Part shown: piece by piece, positions 1 to 6,808 of the stretch
Layout of the letters: each line of letters begins with the position of its first letter
Position numbering within the stretch: the stretch's first letter is position 1
Source: Pseudomonadota bacterium
GTDB lineage: Bacteria > Pseudomonadota > Alphaproteobacteria > Rhizobiales > Kaistiaceae
Length of the DNA stretch: 16,933 bases
Direction of reading: 5' to 3'
Assembly: GCA_023433185.1 (NCBI GenBank)
Contig: JAEZEN010000138.1
Coordinates: forward strand, 1-16,933
Notes under the pieces: model-generated
What the model was told of the DNA's origin: nothing
Databases searched by the model: none
What the model saw: the letters and a program-made list of their open reading frames with translations, nothing else
Translations under genes and position numbers: made by a program

Positions 1-2
1 GG

Positions 3-497
3 TCATGGCTGGCGGCACTTCTGGCAGAGGCCGCGGATCTCGATGACCGGGGCCGAGGGGGCGAAGCCGACGGCGGCGGTGACGCCGGCGAGCACGCGGT
101 CGAGATCGGCCGAGGATGCCTCGCCCGCGGCGCCGCAGCCCTCGCAGAGGAGGAACAGCGTGGTCTCGCCGGCGCAATCCGCCCCGCGGTCGCAGGCGAC
201 GTAGGCGTTGCGCGATTCGATGCGGTGGGCGAAGCGGTGCTCGACGAGGAAGTCGAGGGCCCGGTAGACGGTCATCGGTGCCGGACGCCGCCCGTCGGCC
301 CCGGCGAGGCGGTCGATCACGTCATAGGCCGAGGCCGGCACGTGGCTCTCCAGCAGCGCGGCGAGCACCGCGCGCCGCTGCTCGGTGAGGCGCAGCCCCT
401 CCCGCCGCGCCGTCGCCTCGGCATGGCGGAGCGCATCCGCGGCGCAGCGGCCGTGGTCGTGATGCTTCTCCTCGAGGATCGCGCTAACATTCGCCAT
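3..497 (-). CDS. zur: Zinc uptake regulator Zur (Fur family)
   Basis: This 164-residue Fur-family protein would repress zinc uptake genes when zinc is replete. It resembles E. coli Zur closely: LTEQRRAVL (37-45), ASAYDVIDRL, MTVYRALDFLVEH in the winged helix (75-87), HRIESRNAYVAC (91-102), and two CxxC pairs at C118/C121 and C158/C161 for the structural zinc. From remembered E. coli Zur, sensor-site ligands map to H91, C102 and E126. The fourth, E. coli H96, aligns with E111 here after a one-residue insertion. A histidine cluster lies at residues 12-15. The start was chosen at the ATG at 495-497, with a GGGAG-like ribosome site about 8 nt upstream. The open frame runs further upstream only as antisense of bdhA. 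It is divergent from bdhA. No znuABC genes are visible, but they could lie left of the window. Confidence 0.9.
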   Translation of the reverse strand: MANVSAILEEKHHDHGRCAADALRHAEATARREGLRLTEQRRAVLAALLESHVPASAYDVIDRLAGADGRRPAPMTVYRALDFLVEHRFAHRIESRNAYVACDRGADCAGETTLFLLCEGCGAAGEASSADLDRVLAGVTAAVGFAPSAPVIEIRGLCQKCRQP

Positions 498-609
498 CGT
501 GCTGCTCCCGGCCGCCCCTCTTAGCACCGCTGCCGCGCCAAGACGACGTGCGCATGATGATGCGATGCAATATATAGAGGCCGGGCAGGGCCTTTTCGAG
601 GAGAACACC
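498..609. promoter_or_regulatory. Divergent zur/bdhA promoter region
   Basis: This 112-bp gap separates the starts of zur (leftward) and bdhA (rightward), so it should carry both promoters. The only AT-rich patch is TGCAATATATAG at 566-577, which could supply a -10 element to either side. I could not pair it with a convincing -35 element. I saw no good palindromic Zur box. The bdhA ribosome site GAGGAGA lies at 598-604. Confidence 0.4.
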
Positions 610-1392
610 ATGCTGAAGGGCAAGACAGCGCTCGTCACCGGCTCGACCAGCGGCATCGGGCTGGGCATCGCGGCGGCATTCGCGGCGGCGGGCGCCAACG
701 TCGTGCTCAACGGCTTCGGCGATGCCGCGGCGATCGAGGCGACGCGGGCCGGCCTCGAAGCGGAGCACGGCGTCGCCGTCCGCCATTCCGGCGCCGACAT
801 GTCGAAGCCCGCCGAGATCGCGGCGATGGTCGCCGACGCGGAGCGGGAATTCGGCACCGTCGACCTCCTCGTCAACAATGCCGGCATCCAGCACGTTGCC
901 CCGGTCGACGAGTTCCCGGTCGACAAGTGGGACCTGATCATCGCCATCAACCTCTCGGCGACCTTCCACGCCATCCGCGCCGCCCTGCCGGGCATGAAGA
1001 CGAAGGGCTGGGGACGGATCATCAACACCGCGAGCGCCCATGCGCTCGTCGCCTCGCCCTACAAGTCGGCCTATGTCGCGGCCAAGCACGGCATCGCCGG
1101 GCTCACCAAGTCGGTGGCGCTCGAGACGGCGACCAGCGGCATCACCGTCAACGCCATCTGTCCGGGCTATGTCTGGACCCCGCTCGTCGAGAAGCAGATC
1201 CCCGACACGGCCAAGGCGCGCGGCATGAGCGAGGAAACGGTGAAGCGCGACGTCATCCTCGCCGCGCAGCCGACCAAGGAATTCGTCACCGTCGACGAGG
1301 TGGCGGCGCTCGCCGTCTACCTCGCGGGCGACGCGGCGAAATCGATCACCGGCGCCGTGCTGCCGATCGACGGCGGCTGGACCGCCGCCTGA
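610..1392 (+). CDS. bdhA: D-3-hydroxybutyrate dehydrogenase (short-chain dehydrogenase)
   Basis: This 260-residue cytosolic SDR enzyme interconverts (R)-3-hydroxybutyrate and acetoacetate with NAD(H), normally in use of polyhydroxybutyrate or ketone bodies. It shows the Rossmann glycine motif TGSTSGIG (10-17), NNAG (89-92) and the catalytic residues N114, S142, Y155 and K159. The residues known to hold the substrate carboxylate in bacterial HBDH are all at the standard numbers: Q94, H144, K152 and Q196. That is far more specific than a generic SDR call. The length is exactly typical. The ATG at 610 has ribosome site GAGGAGA 5 nt upstream. A GGCCC-GCG-GGGCC inverted repeat follows the stop (1393-1405) but has no T tract. 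No PHB synthase or depolymerase is in view. Confidence 0.95.
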   Translation: MLKGKTALVTGSTSGIGLGIAAAFAAAGANVVLNGFGDAAAIEATRAGLEAEHGVAVRHSGADMSKPAEIAAMVADAEREFGTVDLLVNNAGIQHVAPVDEFPVDKWDLIIAINLSATFHAIRAALPGMKTKGWGRIINTASAHALVASPYKSAYVAAKHGIAGLTKSVALETATSGITVNAICPGYVWTPLVEKQIPDTAKARGMSEETVKRDVILAAQPTKEFVTVDEVAALAVYLAGDAAKSITGAVLPIDGGWTAA

Positions 1393-1431
1393 GGCCCGCG
1401 GGGCCGCGCCCGCCCCGCGTCGACGCCGCGG

Positions 1432-1461
1432 CTTGACCCCGGCGCTGCGAGCGGGCAAGAG
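1432..1461 (+). promoter_or_regulatory. Candidate gapR promoter
   Basis: CTTGAC at 1432-1437 matches the -35 hexamer favoured by alphaproteobacterial housekeeping sigma factors. It sits in the gap before gapR. About 17 nt downstream the -10 position reads CAAGAG (1456-1461), a poor match, so only the -35 half is well supported. Confidence 0.3.
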
Positions 1462-1505
1462 CGGGCATCATCCCAGGACAACGACATCGGAAGAAGAGGT
1501 CGCAC

Positions 1506-1787
1506 ATGGCTGAAGCCACCGGCGCCGGAATCGGCATCTCGCGGGACCAGCTCCGCTCCATCATCGAGCGCATCGAGCGCCTCGAGGATGAGAAGCAGGA
1601 GATCGCCGACGACATCAAGGAAGTCTACGCCGAGGCCAAGGGCAACGGCTTCGATACCAAGATCATCCGCCAGGTCGTCCGCATCCGCAAGCAGGACACC
1701 GCCGAGCGCCAGGAGCAGGAAGCCCTGCTCGACGTCTATCTCGCCGCGCTCGGCATGGCGCTCGCCTCGGACCAGACCGCGGAATAG
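1506..1787 (+). CDS. gapR: GapR nucleoid-associated protein (DUF2312)
   Basis: This 93-residue protein matches the alphaproteobacterial GapR/DUF2312 family along its whole length. It has [17 protein letters not shown], the signature block [18 protein letters not shown] and a basic segment with [11 protein letters not shown]. In Caulobacter, GapR binds overtwisted, AT-rich DNA ahead of replication and transcription and stimulates type II topoisomerases. The family is mostly helical, and charged heptad-like spacing at residues 13-45 fits a dimeric coiled coil. The ATG at 1506 is preceded by AAGAGG (1494-1499). It stands alone between bdhA and a convergent LuxR gene whose stop lies 16 bp beyond its own. 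DUF2312 proteins are essentially confined to Alphaproteobacteria, which is the main taxonomic clue here. Confidence 0.95.
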   Translation: MAEATGAGIGISRDQLRSIIERIERLEDEKQEIADDIKEVYAEAKGNGFDTKIIRQVVRIRKQDTAERQEQEALLDVYLAALGMALASDQTAE

Positions 1788-1803
1788 GCCACGGGCCGCG
1801 GGA

Positions 1804-2913
1804 TCAGGCGGCGAGGGCCGCCACCTTCGCGACCAGGTCCGCCTGGCGGTGGATGTTCAGGACGGCGAAGATCCGTTTCAGCACGATCCGGGCCGTCCCC
1901 TCGGCGATGCCGAGCTCCGTCGCGGCTTCCCTGACGCTCATGCCCGCCGCGATCAGCGCGGCGAGCCGCGCCTGGCCGAGGGTGAGGCCGAGCGCATCGC
2001 GGATCAGCGTCGGATCGACGACCCTGCCCTCCCCGACCCGCTGGCCGAGCACCAGCACGTGCCGCTGCGGGCGATGGATGCCGAGGCTGTCGGCCGATTC
2101 CCCGACCAGCGGCACGGCCCAGAGGGCCATCCGCCGGCCGTCCGCATCCGACACGAGGGCCGGAACCGGCGGCGTCTGCGTCCCGCCGTCCTCGCCGTGT
2201 GCGCCGCGCACCGCGGCCGCGAAGGCCTCTCGGTCCCGCTCCGCCAGCGGCTCCAGCCGTCCGCCCTTGCGGGTGAAGCATCGTTCGACGAGGCCGGCGG
2301 CAGAGCGGTTGACCGCCACCGGGCGCTGGTCGTCATCGAGGATGAAGGCGGGGCGGTCGAGCGCGGCGAAGGCCCCGGCGACCGAGCCATGCGCCGCCCG
2401 CCCGTCGGCGATGCGCGACGAGATGCGGAGCGACTGCTCGAGGTGGCGGGAGAGATGGAGGAGGGTCGCGGTGTCCTCCTCAGCGAAGGCGCCAGCCTCC
2501 GGCGCCCGCTGGACCACGAGGCCGGCGGGCGAGCCGATGTCGGAATGGATGACGGCCGCCATCTGCCACTTCATGCCGAAGCGCGCCAGGAAATCGGCAT
2601 AGAAGGGATCGCGTTCGATCTGCTCGGCATCGACAATGTCCTGGTCGCGGTAGACGTCGCCGGCACGGAACTCGAACGCCCCGGGCGGCCCAAGCCACGG
2701 GTTGCGCTTCCACCATCCGCCGTCGACATAGGCCCGCACCGCGTCGGCGATCTGCGTGGAATGGAGGGCCACCTGCCAGGCTTCCTGCCGGTGTGCATAA
2801 ACCAGCGCGCCTTTCGCATCGAGCAGCTCCGCCACGGCATCGAGCGCCGCGCTCCAGCGCTCGGGGCTGAGGGCGGCTTCGTAGATCAGGTAGGCGACTT
2901 CACCGAAACGCAA
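1804..2913 (-). CDS. LuxR-type HTH transcriptional regulator with GAF/PAS-like sensor region
   Basis: The C-terminus (about 309-366) is a LuxR/GerE helix-turn-helix: LTLGQARLAALIAAGMSVREA followed by ELGIAEGTARIVLKRIFAVL. The N-terminal 165 residues (EAALSPERWSAALDAVAELL, then a WWKRNPW stretch) look like the GAF-like sensor seen in many alphaproteobacterial LuxR proteins. Residues 183-235 (RPAFILDDDQRPVAVNRSAAGL) look PAS-like. The ligand is unknown and no luxI is nearby. The frame stays open far upstream without an in-frame ATG near the N-terminal homology. TTG at 2911-2913 gives a natural N-terminus and a 369-residue protein, but its ribosome site is weak. Target genes cannot be inferred. 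The call is firm; the start is not. Confidence 0.8.
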   Translation of the reverse strand: MRFGEVAYLIYEAALSPERWSAALDAVAELLDAKGALVYAHRQEAWQVALHSTQIADAVRAYVDGGWWKRNPWLGPPGAFEFRAGDVYRDQDIVDAEQIERDPFYADFLARFGMKWQMAAVIHSDIGSPAGLVVQRAPEAGAFAEEDTATLLHLSRHLEQSLRISSRIADGRAAHGSVAGAFAALDRPAFILDDDQRPVAVNRSAAGLVERCFTRKGGRLEPLAERDREAFAAAVRGAHGEDGGTQTPPVPALVSDADGRRMALWAVPLVGESADSLGIHRPQRHVLVLGQRVGEGRVVDPTLIRDALGLTLGQARLAALIAAGMSVREAATELGIAEGTARIVLKRIFAVLNIHRQADLVAKVAALAA

Positions 2914-3167
2914 GGGGAAGATATCCGTGCTGCAAGGGCACCCCGATCGATACCCGCTCGAATGCCCGGCACCATAGAGGTAGGCGCCGCCCGGGAGAAG
3001 CGGAAATCGTCGGAAACTGCCGTCAAGCCCTTGTCCCAGAAGGGGTATCCGGGCTCGGCCCCGGCCGCGGGACGGATCTCCATGATCCGAGGCGGCGCTG
3101 CAGCAGACGCAGAAACGCCGCGACGTCAGCCGCGGCGCTTGCGATCCCGAAAAGGCCCGGTCACGCC
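2914..3167. other. Intergenic stretch between LuxR gene and DUF882 gene
   Basis: This 254-bp gap lies between two leftward genes. It holds a probable terminator at 3111-3140 and, by position, the LuxR promoter, for which I see no clear hexamers. A 65-codon frame from an ATG at 3081-3083 (-) looks random in composition and resembles nothing I recognise. Confidence 0.4.
3111..3140 (-). terminator. Probable intrinsic terminator of the DUF882 gene
   Basis: Read on the minus strand, a 7-bp GC-only stem (CGCCGCG at 3131-3137 pairing with CGCGGCG at 3116-3122, 8-nt loop) is followed by TTTCT. It begins about 30 nt after the DUF882 stop codon, in the right orientation. Confidence 0.55.
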
Positions 3168-4796
3168 TCAGCGCGCGGCGATGATCTCGTGGGTGGTCAG
3201 GTCGACCACGGCCGGGGGCTGGGTCGGAGAGCCGGCGAACTGGTCCGTCCGCATGCCGCGATAGACGACCTTGTCGAACCGCGCCGCAAAGGTGACTTCC
3301 GGCTTGTCGAGCAGGGCCGGGGTCTCGGCAAAGGCCGGCATCGTGAACACGGCGTAGCGCTTCTCGCGGGTCGACTGTTCCCCGATCCAGATGCGGAGGC
3401 CCTGGGTGTCGAGCTTGGTGAGCGTGAGCGTGGCGGCCGGCAGGCGCCCATAGACCTCGTCCGGGGTCTTCACGCGGGCCGGTGCGACCGGCTCGTCGAG
3501 CGCCGACAGCGTGTCGCGGAGCGGGTTCGGCTGCGGCGCGGGAATGCCAGACCGCGCAGTGGCCGTGGGTTCTACCGCAGGCGGCGCGGCAGCGGCTGCG
3601 GCATAGGCCATCACCGGCGGGCTTGCGGCAGCGCCGGAATCGCGGAACACGGCGGCGGTGATCGTGTCGGCGCGGAGGGTGCGGCTGAGATCGACGCCGA
3701 TGTCCACGGTCGAGACGATCGCCGTGGGCTGGATCGGAACCGAGGTGCTGGCGGCCGACGGGCGGACCGTGGTGTCGCGCGCCGACATCGCATCGGCGAG
3801 CGCCACGGGCACGGGGGGCGCCGACATCGCCTCGTCGAAGTCGATCTCGGCGGCAATCGCATCGAAATCGGCGAAACGGTCGCGGCCGACGACCCGGTCG
3901 ACCTGCGGGGGGTAGCTGAGGAGCGGCGCTTCGGTTGAGCGCAGTGCCGGGTCGCCCTCGGCGATCGCGATGGCGACCGCGACGCCGTCGGCAGCCACGG
4001 CCCCGGCGCCGTCGCGGTCCGGTGCGAGGCGGGGGAGCGGGACATCCTCGGCGGCAATCGCGACCGACTGCCCGGCGCCGGCCGGCTCTTCGGTGCCGAA
4101 CGCCGGTACGGGACCGCCGCCGCCCGTGGCCCAGGAGACGAGAACCCCCTTGGCCTGTCGCGCCTTGTAGGCGGCGAGCGCCTCGGAATAGCCGGGCAGG
4201 GGCTTGCCGTCGGAAGGCGTATGGAGGGTCCCACCCTTGGGGAAGACGGCGACGAGCTCGCCCCGCGACATGCGCGGCCAGTGGCGGACGGAGCCGGTGT
4301 CCATGTGGACGAAGGGCGAGCCCGACTTGGGGTAGTAGCCGACACCGCCGGCCTGGGCCTGAAGGCCGAGGGCGCGCAGCTTGGCGAGAGGAACGCCCGG
4401 GATGAAGAAGTCGATCGCCTGACCCTTGGTGTGCAGGCTGTTCTCGGCCACGCCGGAGGAACGGCGGCGCAGGGCCGAATTGGTCTCCGGCGCGCGGTAG
4501 GCGGAGATGATGGTGATCGGGCGCGTCGCTCCGGACTTGCTGTAGACCTCCCACAGGATGTCGAAGAGCTTCGGGTCCATCTTGGTCGGCTTGTTCTGCC
4601 GCCAGTCCCGCGCGAACCGGTTGAGCTGGGCCAGCCCGGCCTGGTCGAAGCGGCCGTTGCGCTTGTAGACGATCGTCGCGGTCTCACGCGTATGGGCGTT
4701 GTAGAGCTTGAGCGAACGGGTCTCGGCGGCCGCCCCGAAACCGATGCTCGAGGCCGAGAGGAACAGTATCGCCGCGGTGAACAATCGTCCTAGCAA
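3168..4796 (-). CDS. DUF882 / peptidase M15-like murein hydrolase (MepK-like) with long C-terminal extension
   Basis: A signal peptide (1 to about 24, cut near AAA-ETR) precedes a DUF882/YcbK domain at about 28-215. Zinc ligands are visible as H122 and D129 in LHTKGQAIDF and H164 in FVHMDTG, the LAS/M15 metallopeptidase pattern. E. coli MepK of this family opens 3-3 (mDAP-mDAP) peptidoglycan crosslinks. MepK is about 182 residues, whereas this protein has 542. Residues about 215-450 are Ala/Pro/Thr/Val-rich and probably disordered. A final segment about 455-540 (LDTQGLRIWIGEQ, RYAVFTMPAF, AARFDKVVYRGM) looks folded. The start is TTG at 4794-4796, supported by GAGGGA 8 nt upstream; a second in-frame TTG lies four codons on. 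It follows an L,D-transpeptidase gene on the same strand. Confidence 0.85.
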   Translation of the reverse strand: MLGRLFTAAILFLSASSIGFGAAAETRSLKLYNAHTRETATIVYKRNGRFDQAGLAQLNRFARDWRQNKPTKMDPKLFDILWEVYSKSGATRPITIISAYRAPETNSALRRRSSGVAENSLHTKGQAIDFFIPGVPLAKLRALGLQAQAGGVGYYPKSGSPFVHMDTGSVRHWPRMSRGELVAVFPKGGTLHTPSDGKPLPGYSEALAAYKARQAKGVLVSWATGGGGPVPAFGTEEPAGAGQSVAIAAEDVPLPRLAPDRDGAGAVAADGVAVAIAIAEGDPALRSTEAPLLSYPPQVDRVVGRDRFADFDAIAAEIDFDEAMSAPPVPVALADAMSARDTTVRPSAASTSVPIQPTAIVSTVDIGVDLSRTLRADTITAAVFRDSGAAASPPVMAYAAAAAAPPAVEPTATARSGIPAPQPNPLRDTLSALDEPVAPARVKTPDEVYGRLPAATLTLTKLDTQGLRIWIGEQSTREKRYAVFTMPAFAETPALLDKPEVTFAARFDKVVYRGMRTDQFAGSPTQPPAVVDLTTHEIIAAR

Positions 4797-5037
4797 GTGG
4801 ATCGTCCCTCGCCCCTCAACGCCACCTGCGTGGTGTGCACCGTCACGGCCGTCCCCGTCTGTCTGTCCGACCCGGATCGTCGACTCGCCGGCCCATCGTC
4901 GGCCGACAATGTTAACGACCCATTACCAGAAATGGCGGTGATTTTCCCACCCGTCCCCGGTGCCTGCCGAACTAAGGTTGAATCGTGGCATTTAAGCGGC
5001 GCGTTGGCAACCGCCCTCGCCGGGAATCCCGGGGATT
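4797..5037. other. Intergenic stretch between L,D-transpeptidase and DUF882 genes
   Basis: This 241-bp gap probably carries the promoter of the leftward DUF882 gene. It is less GC-rich around 4905-4990. It contains a CtrA-like box (listed separately), a small inverted repeat CCATT/AATGG (4920-4924 and 4931-4935), and an odd palindrome CCGGGAATCCCGG (5020-5032) just past the transpeptidase stop without a T tract. No convincing gene was seen. Confidence 0.4.
4912..4926. promoter_or_regulatory. CtrA-like box (TTAA-N7-TTAC)
   Basis: TTAA at 4912-4915 and TTAC at 4923-4926 are separated by 7 nt, one mismatch from the TTAA-N7-TTAA site bound by the alphaproteobacterial cell-cycle regulator CtrA. 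It lies about 115 nt upstream of the DUF882 start. A one-mismatch match can arise by chance, although AT-rich tetramers are scarce in this GC-rich DNA. Confidence 0.3.
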
Positions 5038-6687
5038 TCAGGACAGTCCCAGCGCCGCCGCGACCCGTTTGTCGTGGCCATAGATGTCGTCCCTGACCTG
5101 GAGCTTGCCGGCCGGATCGAAGAAGGCGGTGAAATAGGTGATGTGCACCGGGACAAGCGTCTGGAGATTGGACCAGCTCTCGCCGCCGCCGACCCGCTTG
5201 CGGAGCGCCGCGGCGCTGGCCTCCCCGGGGTTGGACAGCAGCGCCTCGGTGAAATCCCAGGGATTCATGACCCGGACGCAGCCGTGGCTGTAGGCCCGCA
5301 CCTCGCGCTCGAACAGGCTCTTCGAGGGTGTATCGTGCAGATACACGTTGTGCTTGTTCGGAAAGAGGAATTTGACCTGCCCGAGGGCGTTGGCGCTCCC
5401 CGGCGGCTGGCGCACCTGGATCTTCCGGGCATCGACCTTCTGCCAGTTGACCTGACGCGGATCGACCGCCCGCACCTTGCCGCCGACATTGGCCAGAACC
5501 TGGTAGCCGCGCATCCCGCCGCCGCTCCGCAGCTTCGGCAGCATCTCGTTGCGGACGATGGAGGGCGGCACGTTCCAGTAGGGATTGACCACCACATGGC
5601 GGATCTCGTCGGAGAACGCCGGGGTCGGGGAGCCGACCTTGCCGACGACGACCCGCGTATCATAGGTGACTTCTCCACCGCGACGCACGCGAAGCGTGTA
5701 TTCGGGGATGTTGACCGCGACATGGAAGTCGCCGAGGTCCCGCGGCATCCACCGCCAGCGCTCCATGTTGACGAGGATTGTGGCGACGGGATCGGCACCG
5801 CGACGGTTCATGGCCGCGACGGTGTTCTTGCCGACGAGGCCGTCGACGCGAAGCCCGGCGGATGCCTGGAACGACTCGACCGCGGCGACGAGGGCCTCGT
5901 CATAGACCTCGGGATCGACCCGCGCCGCGGCGAGCTGGAGACGCGCCCGGATCACCGGCACCCGCGGATCGCTCATCCCCGGCTTGAGGAGGGCGCCGCC
6001 GGGGACTTCGGGCAGCGCCTGGGCCGCGCCGTCCTCCGCCCGCAGGCGAGCCAGCTCGGCGCGGAGCGCGGCGAACTCGGGATGGGGCGGGTTGTAGGCC
6101 GCCAGAGTCGCGGCCGGATCATGGGACTCCGAGACGAGGGCCAGCACCTCGCCGGCCGACGGCGGATCGACCGCGTAGTCGAGATTGGCGCTCACCTTGG
6201 TCGGCGTGACCCGTCCCGCATAGGCGTGCCGCGCATAGAGCGCGACGGCCTGGCTGAGCAGGATGTCGTAGTGCGCCACGCGGGCGGGCGGCGACTGGAA
6301 ATCGCGGCCGAGCTCCGCCCATGGCAGCCGGTAGTCGGCCGGGTCGAGGCCGTCCTCGCCGGCGCGCGCGATGCGGTCCATGAGGCCGCGCGCGGCAGGC
6401 GTATAGGTGCCGTCGGCCACCCACACCGGCATGTTGCCGCGCCCGGCATAGAAGGCGGCGATATCGGCCGCGTCGCCCTTGTCGAGGACGCCGTCGGCGA
6501 CGGCCGTGGCGAGGGCCGTAGCGAGCGCGCCGGCCAGCGGGTCGGCCATCGCGGGGACGCTGGCATAGTCGGGCGAAATCGGACCGGGGGAGATGGCCGT
6601 CACATCGCCGGCCGGCGCGGCCCACGCGCCGGTGACCAGCGCCGTGGTGAAGAGAACGCCCAGAACGCCCCGCCTGCCCAAGATCAT
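5038..6687 (-). CDS. L,D-transpeptidase, YcbB/LdtD-like (YkuD domain)
   Basis: This periplasmic peptidoglycan crosslinking enzyme has 549 residues. The order is signal peptide (1 to about 23, GRRGVLGVLFTTALVTGAWA, with an RR pair that is not a full Tat motif), an N-terminal scaffold domain (about 55-200), a peptidoglycan-binding repeat (about 240-295, with VESFQASAGLRVDGLVGKNT), then a YkuD domain. The catalytic motif YSHGCVRV has C470 as nucleophile. NPYWNVPPSIVRNEMLPKL is a hallmark of the large YcbB-like subgroup. These enzymes form 3-3 mDAP-mDAP crosslinks and may attach other partners to the wall. The ATG at 6685-6687 has a GGGGG-rich stretch 7 nt upstream. Its neighbours on the same strand are a sigma-54 response regulator upstream (121-bp gap) and a MepK-like hydrolase downstream (241-bp gap). 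Confidence 0.93.
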   Translation of the reverse strand: MILGRRGVLGVLFTTALVTGAWAAPAGDVTAISPGPISPDYASVPAMADPLAGALATALATAVADGVLDKGDAADIAAFYAGRGNMPVWVADGTYTPAARGLMDRIARAGEDGLDPADYRLPWAELGRDFQSPPARVAHYDILLSQAVALYARHAYAGRVTPTKVSANLDYAVDPPSAGEVLALVSESHDPAATLAAYNPPHPEFAALRAELARLRAEDGAAQALPEVPGGALLKPGMSDPRVPVIRARLQLAAARVDPEVYDEALVAAVESFQASAGLRVDGLVGKNTVAAMNRRGADPVATILVNMERWRWMPRDLGDFHVAVNIPEYTLRVRRGGEVTYDTRVVVGKVGSPTPAFSDEIRHVVVNPYWNVPPSIVRNEMLPKLRSGGGMRGYQVLANVGGKVRAVDPRQVNWQKVDARKIQVRQPPGSANALGQVKFLFPNKHNVYLHDTPSKSLFEREVRAYSHGCVRVMNPWDFTEALLSNPGEASAAALRKRVGGGESWSNLQTLVPVHITYFTAFFDPAGKLQVRDDIYGHDKRVAAALGLS

Positions 6688-6808
6688 CGTCCTGCCCCCG
6701 TCTTCACCCGATCTCGAACGTCAGGCGTCCCCCAGGAAACGCCCGCCGCGACAATACAACCCGCATACCCGCCCGGAGGTTTCGGTCGCGATCACATTGC
6801 GGCGATCT

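Noticed and set aside
560..580. Zur box in the zur/bdhA gap
   Set aside because: The AT-rich patch TGCAATATATAG is not a clear palindrome and does not match a Zur site that I can recall with confidence.
1393..1405. GGCCC-GCG-GGGCC hairpin after bdhA as a terminator
   Set aside because: The stem is only 5 bp with no T tract, and such repeats are common by chance in this composition.
484..1458. Long open frame on the minus strand opposite bdhA
   Set aside because: bdhA on the plus strand is certain. The antisense frame is Arg/Gly/Asp-rich with no recognisable motif and is a GC-bias shadow.
2886..3083. 65-codon minus-strand frame just upstream of the LuxR gene
   Set aside because: It has no recognisable domain and no good ribosome site, and it overlaps the LuxR N-terminus in another frame.
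5020..5032. Palindrome CCGGGAATCCCGG after the L,D-transpeptidase stop as a terminator
   Set aside because: The arms leave almost no loop and no T tract follows on the minus strand. Rho-dependent ending or read-through is equally likely.
4797..5096. 99-codon GTG-start frame on the plus strand in the gap upstream of the DUF882 gene
   Set aside because: It has Pro/Cys-rich random composition and overlaps the transpeptidase end, with no ribosome site or similarity.
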